Source of the DNA: Schoenoplectus triqueter
Taxonomy: Eukaryota > Streptophyta > Magnoliopsida > Poales > Cyperaceae
Assembly: GCA_964058805.1 (NCBI GenBank)
Contig: CAXKVV010001083.1
Coordinates: 1-32,924 of the forward strand
Direction: 5' to 3'
DNA: 32,924 nt
The position numbers were made by a program, and so were the translations under genes. A model generated the notes under the pieces. The model was not told the origin of the DNA and ran no database searches. It saw only the letters and a program-made list of their open reading frames with translations. This document shows positions 11,983 through 26,272 of the stretch, one piece after another (positions within the stretch are counted from its first letter, which is position 1; every line of letters starts with the position of its first letter).

Positions 11983-12488
11983 CATTATTTTAAAATACGG
12001 TCCATGTGGACGCATATGCGGTGGTCGGACCTTACTCAAAATAATATGCGATGTTAATATACGGTTTTGATCTAGTATGCGGTATGTGCGGTCTAATATG
12101 TGGTTTGTGCGACCCAGTATGTGGTATGTAAGGTCCAGTATATATGATCTCTGTGGCCCAATATGCGATCTGTGCGGCCCAGTACAATATATATTATATA
12201 AAACCTAAAAAAATCATCTAATATACGGTATATATCATAAAAAAATGAAAAAATATCTTAAAATTTTATAAAAATAATATATATTTTGCTGAGATTCGAA
12301 CTTGCACAAATGTGCTATTATATAAACGTTGAAATAACTAGACCATCTTCTTCTTTTCTAATATTCTATACTCCTATTTATTATATTATAGATATAAAAT
12401 TCACATATAAGACTCTGCATGAAAATCCGCATAAGCGGTATGCGATAACCATCCAGACGCATATTGAAATCCGTATTTTAAAATATTG
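11983..12488. mobile_element. Non-autonomous hAT-like element with internal 21-bp tandem repeats, 506 bp
   Basis: The termini CATTATTTTAAAATACGG and CCGTATTTTAAAATATTG are inverted repeats with one mismatch. They are flanked by TTTCTAAT (11975-11982) and CTTCTAAT (12489-12496), an 8-bp duplication with one difference. Inside, 12073-12185 carries about five degenerate 21-bp units, and GC-containing words such as GCATATGCGG recur near both ends. No transposase is encoded. Confidence 0.75.
12073..12185. repeat. Degenerate 21-bp tandem repeat inside the hAT-like element
   Basis: Units start near 12076, 12097, 12118, 12139 and 12162 with spacing 21, 21, 21 and 23. The shared pattern is roughly AGTATGYGGTATGTGCGGYCC. 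The units resemble the subterminal binding-site arrays of hAT elements. Confidence 0.7.
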
Positions 12489-12496
12489 CTTCTAAT

Positions 12497-12780
12497 TGTA
12501 GTTCAATCATATTTAAATCTTTCAAAATCGAATTGGGTCGTTTGATCTCGGATCCTCTCGGGTTTTATGTCATTCAGGATTGGATCGAGTCAGATTTTAG
12601 GTCGTCTCAGATTTCAATTTGTTTGGGTTTGGGTCGGGTCGGGTTTCATCTGATCTTGGATCATTTCAGATTGTGCAGGTTCGGGTCAAGTTGGGTCGTC
12701 TTAGATTTCGGATCGTCTTGACTGGGTTGGATCGGGTAGGATGCAGATCAATTTGATTTTTTGAAAAAATCAGTTCAGAT
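12497..12780. repeat. Degenerate GGGTCGGGTC / CTCAGATTT repeat tract
   Basis: GGGTCGGGTCGGG, GGTTCGGGTC and GGATCGGGTAGG words alternate with TCAGATT words. A weaker tract of the same kind lies at 11600-11775. These resemble hAT subterminal repeats. The open frame across 12533-12721 is an effect of this composition. Confidence 0.5.
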
Positions 12781-13592
12781 CATATTTGAATTTGAACATA
12801 TCGGGTAATTTTTTTTAAAAGAAAAAAATTATATTATGAATTAATTTAAAAGCTTGAACTTACATTGGACTGCAAACTATACAGTTTGAAAAAAAATATA
12901 TAATCATTGAATAAATGGTGTACCATTAATTTTTTGCATTTCTATACATTGTACATATATTTTCTAATTGTGACCCTTTTCTATTTAGATTATCGATAAT
13001 TAATATATTTTTTCATAGCATTAACCATAATACGAGGATGAGCTTTGTGGATCAGACATTCTTTATAAGCCATGTAGGAGACAGAACTGATACCGTACGA
13101 GTACAAAGATTTAAATGAAAAAAATACCTTGAGTGTTAAGGGCCAAAAATATATGTTATTCTGTGAAGAAATTAAGAAATAGAAAAGATTATGGATGCCA
13201 GATAATTCAATTAATCCAGAGCACAGTCGAAATGTTATCATGAAGGATGACAAAAATATTATAAGATATTTCAAAATTTAGAGTATAGAAAAAGAATTAT
13301 GGAAAGAATATTTTAAAATTTCATGACTTCAATTAAATTAAAGTATCAGAATAGAAAATTCAGTGAGACCACAGAGGGATTATGATATATTACCTCATGT
13401 TCCCGATTAAGTCCAACTACTTTCTCAAGTGATAGATTACAGAAAGATTTTTATGTTCAAATTTTAACAGACATAAAATAACTAATTTAGACTCACTAAA
13501 ATAATTCGAACAAGTCAGTCCAATCCAATAGCCCCTCATACGATGCACCTTGGTGACGTTTTTATGAACAAACAAAGGACGCAAGCGGTGTC
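12781..13592. other. Non-coding stretch before the hAT pseudogene
   Basis: AT-rich. It could include the 5' part of the hAT element, but I see no terminal repeat and no convincing upstream exon. Confidence 0.4.
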
Positions 13593-15778
13593 ATGCTCAG
13601 CGGAAGGTACAAGATAAAAAATTACAAAGTTTTTTATAGATATTCTAAAGCAAACGGTCTAAGTGCATTTAAAAAACATACTGATAAGCATGTGGCAAAA
13701 AATGAGGAACCACAAGATCAACCAGACTCTCGTTCAGTCCAAAGCGTTATAAACACGTATGGTAGTAGAACTCACCAAAGATACGATGAAAAAAGAATGT
13801 TGAGTGAGTTTGCTCGGTATATTGCCCAAAAAGAACAACCAATAAGTATGGATAATTGCTTAAGTTTTGCCCGGTTGGTTATCCGAGGTTGTGGTTAACT
13901 ATTGTATAAGAGATTTCACCATACAAAAATGATAGCTGAGATTAAAAGATAATATAACGAACATAAAAATGATTTATTAGCAACATTTGAATATTCCAAC
14001 TATAAGGTTTCAATTACCTCTGATATTTGGACGACCGGTAAACACAGTCTTAGTTACTCTTGTGTTACTGTCTATTATATTGATGAAAATTAGATTTTAT
14101 AAAAAAAAAGTTTTAAGTTTTCGTATCATAGAATTTCCGCATACTGCACAGATTATTTATCAATCTATTATTAGTATTTTATAAGAATTTAATTTAAAAA
14201 GTGATTTAGAAAATAAATTTTTTCGATTTCATTCAATAATGCTAGTAATAATATAAAGTCAATTGATTATTTTACTCGATCACATTAAATCCTATCATGG
14301 ACGGCAAGATGTTTCATCAAAAATGTACCTGTCATACTCTTCACCTTACCGTTAAAACGGATATTAAAACGCAAGGTGTTAATGCATTAATTATGAAATT
14401 TAAAAATAGTCTTCATCATATTTTTTTCAAATAATATAAGAAAGCAAAAATTTCACACCTTGTGTGCCCGATTGGGTTTGAGTAAGTTAAGAGTACCATG
14501 GGATGTAGATACTTATTAGAACTCGACCTATAGGATGTTCATCGTTGTTTTCCTTAAAAACATGATATAACCAAAATCTTGAATAACTCAACCGAGATGA
14601 TTCATTTGCTTATCTCCGAGGGAGAATGGGACCAACTTGAGATGTTAAAATCCTTCCTCGGTGTCTTCTTCATGGCAATTGTCAAACTATCGTGCTCGTA
14701 TACACTGTCTACACATGAGTTACTTCATCATCTTTATCGTATATCAAAGGTGAATTATCTTTTTTTTTTTAATTTGATTCATTTTAAACTTCATCTTTTT
14801 TAATTTTTCATCTTTTTTTCTATATCATATTTTTCTATATTATTTTTTCTATCACATTTTATTCTATATTCTTTTTTTATCTAATCTTTTTTTATATTCT
14901 TTTTCTCAAAAGGTTTTCCGTGAGATGAAAAATATAGAAAGTCTTGACTCCTCTATTTCTCTAATCGTAGAAGCAATGAAAGAAAAATTTCTCAAATATT
15001 GGGAGGAAGTACCCACCGTGACAATTATCGCAAATTGTCTTCATCCATCATTCAAGAAAAAATACACCGTAAGACTCTTTCAAAGATACAAACAAAATCT
15101 ACATCTACGCACTAATGAAGAAGATAATCACGTAAATAGCTTATTGGAGGAGATGTTCAATATTTATAACTCCGGACGAAATACTAATAATCATTCTACT
15201 GCCGATCGCAACATTAGATATGAATTTTAATCATCATTCTTTCTATTACATAATTTATTCACTTGTATTGTGTTCATTTTTAATTGTATAGAAGTAATAG
15301 TTTATTTGGATTGCTAAATGAGTTGTAAGATGATGATTATTTTGAAGATCAACAAATAAACAATAACGAATTACTGAGTTATTATTTAGGAAGCATGTAG
15401 GATGATCAAATTGATATCCTGAAGTACTGGAAGAGGAATGCAACTGCCTATCCAACATTGGTGATGATGGCGCGTGATGTATTTGCAGTATCTGTGTCAA
15501 TCGTCCCTTCCGAATCATGTTTTAGTTCGGCAAACAGGATCCTAATAGATAAGCGTACAAAATTGGGTTCAAAACTTTTTGAACAACTTGTGTGCAATAA
15601 AGATTGGATTGATGCTAAAAGTCGCATGCAACATAATACCACATTTAAGGCAACAACATCCACCATAGAAACTCAAGAAAACGGTACCAATATCCCCGAT
15701 ATCTCTCTAGAAGATGATTCCGACGACCCAATTGACATTCAAGACAACGATTTATGGTATATGCACAATGACTTCTAG
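13593..15778 (+). pseudogene. hAT-family transposase (RICESLEEPER/zf-BED type), degenerate
   Basis: A broken hAT transposase. In order: a zf-BED region (13593-13700) keeping SAFKKHTDKH, but with the expected Cys-x2-Cys pair replaced; the KRMLSEFARYIA segment (about 13794); the core stretch SDIWTTGKHSLSYSC (about 14014-14058); CHTLHLTVKTDI (about 14330-14366, matching the CxHxLNL motif); an LPSF-like segment at 14579-14749; a DUF4413-like block KEKFLKYWEEVP (14925-15230); and the C-terminal hATC dimerisation domain (about 15430-15620) with LKYWKRNATAYPTLVMMARD and PSESCFSSANRILIDKR. Stops include TAG at about 14087 and 15399, and several frame changes occur between 13898 and 14580. A GT-AG intron (14750-14912) joins ISK to VFREM. 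No terminal repeats could be assigned. It cannot encode a working enzyme as it stands. Confidence 0.9.
14750..14912 (+). other. Intron inside the hAT transposase pseudogene
   Basis: The sequence runs CAAAG|GTGAAT at the 5' side and CTCAAAAG|GTTTTC at the 3' side, enclosing a very T-rich tract. Removing it joins two coding blocks in the same frame, giving the junction ISK-VFREM expected for hAT transposases. Confidence 0.6.
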
Positions 15779-17126
15779 GAGTTTGGTATTTCTTACCATA
15801 TCAATCTTTTTATCTATTTTTAAATTTCTTTTTTTAAAGAACATTACTAACAAAAAATAAAGTTATATCTCCGCTTATGTTTTTTTAACATAGCCGGTCT
15901 CAAACCCGGGTTAAAGGAGGAGGATAACTTAAAATATTATCCAAATTTTATTTTATAATTTTTGATATTTTATAATCTTTTTGTATTATTTGATTTTTAA
16001 ATTATTCAAAAATACATAATTATTCAAACTAAGCCCTGAACCGTTATAACGGTTTACGAATCGTTATAACGGTTTAGAAAGAATAGCCGTTGGATCAAGT
16101 CAACTGAGCTGAAATGTTATAATGATTTATTAAATTGTTATATTTTTCCAAATCGTTATAACGTTTACTGAATCGTTATAACGATACACTCTGGTTTCTT
16201 TTAGAATATTTTTGCCTTAGAATATTTTTTAGTATTGAGATGAACCGTTATAACGTTTACTAAATCGTTATAACGATTTCCTGGGCAAATACAATTTTCT
16301 TGGTTCTTGTGTATTAGTCCATTTGCATGTTAATCCCTGCACAAAACTCAAACAAGGCAAATTGTAAAATTCAAGATTGTTTTGCAAATCGACAAATCAA
16401 AGAAGATGTTAAGTGTAACAAAATACATAATTAATTTGATGAAAATGATTATTTAAAAATTAATAAATTTATTTTTTAACTTTTATTATTTTTTTAATTT
16501 TTTGAAAATTTATTTTTTTACAATTTTTTTTAATTTTTTAGTACTATTAGATTTTTAAACAATTAAAAATAATAATTCAAATTAGTTAAAAATCATTATT
16601 TTTTTCCAATTTATAAAAAAAAATTCGGACCAGACTGGACCGGATTGTGTCCCGTCCCGTCCCGAGGGGGTCCGGCCCACATCATTACTTTTCACATCAT
16701 TAATTTTATTTAAATATTTTCATCTTTTTGAATCCAAGAGTTCATATAAAATAGCTTTTCTATTCTCATTTAAAATAATGTGTGTAATATGCTTAAGGTG
16801 AAACTTAACTTTTAAAATGATCCAACTTTTTATATGATCATTTATAGATTATTATGTGTTTATTTATATTATTTATTATTATAATAATTGCCATTATAAT
16901 TATTATTGTAAATATCATTATTGCTTAGCATTTTAAAATACCGTGTCTAAATTTTTTTAGTGTGAAATTTTATTAAATATATTTAAAAAAGTTATATTAT
17001 TAATAATTTATTTGAGAACTATATTGTCAGGATGAAATCCGAATTATAGTCCTATAACTTATAAATAGTACTAGCAACGTCATAATATTTATAAAAGATA
17101 ATAGTGTTTCTAATGATAATAAAATT
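15779..17126. other. Non-coding region after the hAT pseudogene
   Basis: It holds the palindrome cluster described separately and a patch at 15893-15925 (TAGCCGGTCTCAAACCCGGG) that resembles a dispersed plant repeat. An isolated GC-rich patch at 16625-16680 has CCCGTCCCGTCCC and GGTCCGGCCCAC words like hAT subterminal DNA. The latter may be the right side of the hAT element, but no terminal repeat was found. The rest is AT-rich and unassigned. Confidence 0.5.
16042..16275. repeat. Cluster of paired CGTTATAACG palindromes
   Basis: Perfect CGTTATAACG starts at 16042, 16062, 16154, 16174, 16246 and 16266: three pairs, each with exactly 20 bases between starts. A fourth, decayed pair lies at 16115 (TGTTATAATG) and 16136, the first copy differing only by C-to-T changes at its CG sites. 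Intervening bases within pairs are also alike (GTTTACTGAATCG and close variants). There is no gene here; it lies between the hAT pseudogene and a GC-rich patch at 16625-16680. Confidence 0.85.
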
Positions 17127-17546
17127 GAGGTTATTCTGCTTCATGAAGTATAATGACTTATGTGTTTCAAATCTAATTTTTAATTTCAAACTAGATAAAA
17201 ATGATCAGAATCGTTCAATCTAATCTTCATATGAAAATATATTAAAAATAAATTATATATTTTTTAGACTTTTTTATTTTTTTCAATGGGAAGAAAATCA
17301 TTATTTTGGACGAACCGGAATTCTTAAATCAAATTATTTTCTTCCCATCCAAAAAATAGTAAATAAATTCTAAAAAATATGAAATTACTATTTTCTCCCC
17401 ATCCAAAAATAGTAAATAAATTCTAAAAAATATTCTTTTTATATGAAAACTAGATTAAATTGTTTTGATCATTCATATTTAGTTTAAAATTAAAGTTTAA
17501 AGCCGAAGCACACTAACCATTGTGCTTCTCGAAACATAATAAACTC
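17127..17546. mobile_element. Foldback MITE family B, diverged member with a local duplication
   Basis: The ends GAGGTTATTCTGCTTCATGA and the mirrored TTCTCGAAACATAATAAACT enclose inverted arms with TTCATATGAAAAT and AATTCTAAAAAATAT words. A segment of about 55 bases is duplicated (CCATCCAAAAAATAGTAAAT near 17346 and again near 17401). Confidence 0.65.
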
Positions 17547-17597
17547 ATTATAATGATAATACTACTAGTAATATAACAATAATAGAATAATTATAGT

Positions 17598-17598
17598 G

Positions 17599-17691
<93 letters not shown>

Positions 17692-17692
17692 G
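17598..17692. repeat. Compound (TTA)n-(TTG)n microsatellite
   Basis: About twelve TTA units up to 17637 pass directly into about eighteen TTG units ending at 17692. Confidence 0.95.
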
Positions 17693-18196
17693 ATAATAAT
17701 CATTAGGTCCATGAAGGATATATGGAGTAAGAAGGGAAAATAACTTAAGGAATCTCTTTTAGATCACTCGTTAAATTATGAAACCTTAATTATTTATGTT
17801 TTACTTCTTATATGGGGAAGATGAGTTTTTTTCCTCATTTATTCTCCAATCAAATATAGTCTATAAGACTCTAAAGTTTGTTTCTAAAAAGAAATAAAGT
17901 TAAAAAAAAAAGGTCGGAGTCAGACTTCGCATCTTGAGAGGAGAGGACAAAAATAAAAATAAAAATTGGAGCAGAAATTTGAAACTTTTTGAAACATATT
18001 TTTTTATTATTTTTTGAAAATATATATAAGTTTTAAAAAAAATTCAGTCAGAGGGCGCCGCCCCGGCTATATGTGGCTTTGCCCCAGGTTAAAATAAATG
18101 TTATTTAATTAGTTCATCGAGAAATTTGATATCCCATTAATTAAAACTTAAAATTATTTGAATTTTGGATGGATGCACTTTTATATATATATATAT

Positions 18197-18600
18197 AGAG
18201 AGAGTTATACTATGATTAGTCGTGAAATACAAAATATTTTTGTACTTCGTGTAATATCTCTCATTTCCAAATTCAAAACACCTATCCTACCGTTAAAAGT
18301 GTTCTCTATATTGAAATATGTTTGGAGATCAAATTTTATATTTTAAATTTTTTTTCTATTTTTTGAGAATTAGAAAGTAGTTCATATTAAAAATTATAAA
18401 TTCAAGACATTTTCATCCCCTAAAAAAAATAGAAAAAAAATTTCTAAAAAAATATAAATTTTGGTCTCCAAACATATTTCAATATGGAGAACATTTTTAA
18501 TGATTGGATCGGTGTTTTGAATTCAAAAATGAAAAATACGACATAAAGTACAAAAAAAATTTGTACTTTGTGACTAACCGTAGCATAACACTCTCTCTCT
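18197..18600. mobile_element. Foldback MITE family B, member near the CKX promoter
   Basis: The left end GAGAGTTATACTATGATTAG is mirrored at the right by CTAACCGTAGCATAACACTC. The arms contain GTACTTCGTG / CAAAGTAC, TTGGAGATCAAATTTTATAT and its complement. It is bordered by TA/GA microsatellite and lies directly before the family-A-like element at 18610. Confidence 0.75.
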
Positions 18601-18609
18601 CTATATATA

Positions 18610-18906
18610 GAGAGAGACTATTGTGAAAATATTTGTATTTCAATCGATATGCAAACGCTTCAAAAAATATATTTTAAAATTTCAAAAATTTTAATTTATG
18701 ATTTTCATTAAATTCTTCATATGCAAACTTTGTGGAATACAAAAATTTGAAATATTTTGAGTTTTTTAAGATACTCTTTTGAATTTTTGAAAAAAATAGC
18801 TATAATAATAATAATAAAAATATTTAAAAAATTTTAGATTTTAAAATATATTTTTTTGATGCGTTTACATGAAATGCAATTTTTTTTCACAATAGTCTCT
18901 CTCTCT
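18610..18906. mobile_element. Foldback MITE related to family A
   Basis: The ends read GAGAGACTATTGTGAAAA and the complement TTTTCACAATAGTCTC. The left half keeps the family-A core (ATTTTCATTAAATTCTTCAT, TTTGAAATATTTTGAGTTTT). A partial duplicate of its right end follows at about 18915-18965. Both borders are (CT/GA)n-(TA)n microsatellite. Confidence 0.68.
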
Positions 18907-18969
18907 ATATGAAATTTTCATGTAAATGCAAATTTTTTTGAAATATTTTTTTTCACAATAGTATTACTT

Positions 18970-19334
18970 TTTTTTGAAATCCAGACACATTACTTTTTTT
19001 TTAATTTAAAGAAATTCCTGAGCAAATTTGCAGTAATACTACAAAGATTCTTTTACGTAACCAAGATGAATATTTGAATTTTGAAGAAACAGGGATAAGC
19101 AAGTAAAAAATTCTGTTCCCCCTTACCAGTGACCCACCTGAACCCTCCTATTTAAATCCCCTTTGTTTCCCTCTCTTCTCATATCTCACCTCATATCACA
19201 TTTTCCATCCTCTTCCTCTTAGCATCCCTTTCTCGACTTATCCAAAATAATAAATCTATATATCCTCACATCTATAAATACCCAACCTTCAGTCTCTTTG
19301 TTTGTAACGGAAGAATAGTACGAGTTCAAAAAAC
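18970..19334 (+). promoter_or_regulatory. CKX upstream region
   Basis: About 360 bases separate the last recognisable MITE debris from the CKX start codon. From about 19130 to 19250 the sequence is pyrimidine-rich, as plant core promoters and leaders often are. I see no further regulatory motif that I would defend. Confidence 0.4.
19272..19279 (+). promoter_or_regulatory. Probable TATA box of the CKX gene
   Basis: TATAAATA lies 56 bases before the CKX start codon, which would put transcription start near 19303 and leave a short leader. A second candidate, TATTTAAAT near 19149, would give a leader of about 150 bases made of the CT-rich stretch 19170-19245. I cannot choose between them from sequence alone. 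Confidence 0.5.
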
Positions 19335-23878
<4,544 letters not shown>

Positions 23879-24090
23879 AAAGCAATGAAAGCTTGTTGCA
23901 TATAGAACTTTTAGGTAGTATTTTGATTATATTTGTTTTATCCTCCTTACCAGAAAATGTACAATACAATTGTGTATAAAGATAGATCAATAGTTTGTTT
24001 TACATTGGGTGGTCCAAGAAACTTTTTGTATAGCTCTTCTTAATATCATAGACAGCACACAAATAAAGTCAATTAGATTTTGTCTGTTCT
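23879..24090 (+). promoter_or_regulatory. CKX 3' untranslated region with poly(A) signal
   Basis: After the TAG stop the sequence is AT-rich and contains a canonical AATAAA at 24062-24067, a plausible near-upstream polyadenylation element. The exact cleavage site cannot be read from sequence. Confidence 0.45.
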
Positions 24091-24097
24091 AACAAGA

Positions 24098-25213
24098 AAA
24101 ATGGATCGTTGCGTGTACCAGCAAGTAGGAAAGTTCAAACAAAAAGAAATTGAAAAGGGTGGCAACTGGGAAAACAAGTGCAATTTTGATAGGAAGGGAA
24201 CCTGACCTGACCGATAAATTAGGTCAAGCCCATTAAAATTGTTAATAGTACCGTGGGCCTGATGTTGACTTGGTGGGGCCCATTCAGTAGCCCAGTTCTC
24301 CCATCTGTCAAGGTCTCTCTTTCTCTCTCTAGGAGATGCCAGCTGGCACCATCAATATCTTGATCGCAAGAAATCTCCCTCTAGCAATGTGACTATGTGG
24401 TGTTCTTTGTGAACCAAAAAGTCTATTTGCAACCGAATTAGAAGTACCTAGCAACAAAACACATGCATTGCATGGATTTATCATTTATCTCAAGCCAGAC
24501 AGACAGGATGCATATATGCATGTGTACAATTTTGTGCAACATGAAAATAAAAAATTAAAAAGATGTGATTGCAATGAATTAGGGTTTGGTTGATTGGGCT
24601 TGACAAGAACTAGTCGGTTTTGGATCAGTGTAAGCAGGTTGCTTTCGTAGGCCTAACTAAGCCCAAATAAAATGCAAGCTATTTGAGTACGTGATTTAGA
24701 TGTATTTATAATTTATGGTATAATTAAGGCTATTTGGTATCTAGGAAAATTTAGTTCTTTAACCAAATAGATAAAATGAAAACCACATACTATGTAATGA
24801 TTAAGCTAAATATCATGCATATCACATAAGTTCTAACTGAAAGTTTTTTGTTATTTATGTTCTATGATTTTTTTTTTATTTATTGTAGACTCTTTTCTTA
24901 GAGGCCGGATCTAGTATCTAATTATTTTAAGGTGTTAATATCCTCTCTTAATATTTGTTAGGATTTAAATCCATGACTTTAGCGATAATGATGATATCAC
25001 TGTCCATTCGTACTAAACATCATATTCTATGTTCTATGATCATACTACTAAAGAAATAAAATGTTGAGCAAATAGAGAGAACAATTAATTAATGGAATTT
25101 TGTCATATGGACAATGTAATAATCAAATTTCTAGCATTCAATTAAGTATTTAGAAGCATGACAAGAACGTGGAAATTTATAACAGTATGGAAATATGACA
25201 GCTATTGAGAATT
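24098..25213. other. Intergenic region downstream of CKX
   Basis: No gene recognised. A CT-rich stretch at 24312-24332 and moderately GC-rich DNA at 24180-24360 stand out slightly. GGATTTAAATCC near 24961-24972 faintly recalls a tRNA-derived B box, but no A box or tail accompanies it. Confidence 0.5.
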
Positions 25214-25329
25214 GTTATTGAAAGTTTTTTTAATATTATTTATCTATTAATCAACGGTACATGAGAACTATATATGTACTAAAGTACACTGCAATGGTAA
25301 TAAATAATGACACTTTTTAATATGGGTCT

Positions 25330-25449
25330 GTGATGTATAACTGAGATACATAATTCTAATTAATTCTATTTATACAATTCTATACTTTTGTGATGTATAA
25401 CTGAGATACATAATTCTAATTAATTCTATTTATACAATTCTATACTTTA
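25330..25449. repeat. Perfect 60-bp tandem duplication
   Basis: Two adjacent copies with an exact 60-base period, starting GTGATGTATAACTGAGATAC, with no visible difference. They lie in the presumed LTR of the copia remnant. Confidence 0.95.
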
Positions 25450-26054
25450 ACGTTCTCCCTTAAATTTGAATTATAAAAATTGATCAATTCTAACTTATTT
25501 ATATTTATATCGAAAGGAGTAAGCCCTAATCTGTTTGTGATATATCCGTTATTTGATCTTTTGCTTCTCACAAATGGAGTTTTTATTTTCTTTACTTGTA
25601 ACTTTTCTCAAATAAAATGACAATCTACTTTGATATGCTTCGTTCTTTTGTGAAACACTGGGTTAGAAGCTACGTAGCATGCCACTTATTATCACAAATG
25701 TTTTTTATTGGTGAATTAGTTGTGATATTTAAATTGGTTAACAGTTGCTTTATTTAAATCAACTCGCTTTTGATTGACGTCATAGCTCGATACTCGGCCT
25801 CAGTACTTGATCATGCTAACGTTTTATTTTTTTACTCTTCTATATGACTATATTTTCGTCTTTAAATGTACAATAATTAGTTATAGATTTTATATCAAAG
25901 TTTATGGCTCAATCTGCATCGATATAACCACATATCTCATTAAAATTATTATTTTTCATAAGTTTTTTTTTATGGGTGCTTTCTTGAAATACCTCAAAAA
26001 TCTTATCAATGACTTCTATATGAATTATTTTTGAGGCATGCATAAATTGACTAA

Positions 26055-26184
26055 CCTGACTAACGACAAATAAAATATCAAGTCTTGATATAATAAAGTA
26101 AATGAGTTTGCCTATAAGTCCTGACTAACGACAAATAAAATATCAAGTCTTGTTATAATAAGGTAAATGAGTTTGCCTATAAGA
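26055..26184. repeat. 65-bp tandem duplication in the copia remnant
   Basis: CCTGACTAACGACAAATAAA begins at 26055 and again at 26120; the two copies differ at about two positions. The unit is not a multiple of three, so it shifts the reverse transcriptase frame. Confidence 0.9.
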
Positions 26185-26272
26185 TTATATCTATCAACAG
26201 CTGGAAGGAAGATTATAGTAAACTCAGTCATTAATGCACTCCCACTGTATTTCATGCTGGTGTTTTTTACTA

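Larger units (their letters stand above)
25214..26262 (-). pseudogene. Ty1-copia retrotransposon remnant (end of RT, RNase H, 3' LTR)
   Basis: Read on the minus strand, fragments of copia pol appear in order. First is the reverse transcriptase tail (GKLIYLIITRLDILF, about 26195-26140). Then VSQFMHASK (about 26055-26030), GYIDADWAINFDIKSIT (about 25935-25885) and the RNase H motif TEAEYRAMTS (about 25803-25774). Next come a CDNK segment (about 25697), KHIKVDCHF-like residues (about 25640-25610) and a final GLTPF-like segment (about 25530). A purine run AAATTTAAGGGAGAACG (about 25466-25450) looks like the polypurine tract. The following 239 bases down to about 25214, starting CGTTA and ending TAACA, could be the 3' LTR. 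Stops, frameshifts and a 65-base tandem duplication make it non-functional. The MULE at 26273 cuts off its upstream part. Confidence 0.82.

Noticed and set aside
12533..12721. 62-codon frame rich in Gly, Arg and Ser
   Set aside because: It translates the GGGTCGGG-type repeat tract and has no protein features.
24950..24985. Possible tRNA-like B box (GGATTTAAATCC)
   Set aside because: No A box, no cloverleaf and no SINE tail nearby; too degenerate to call.
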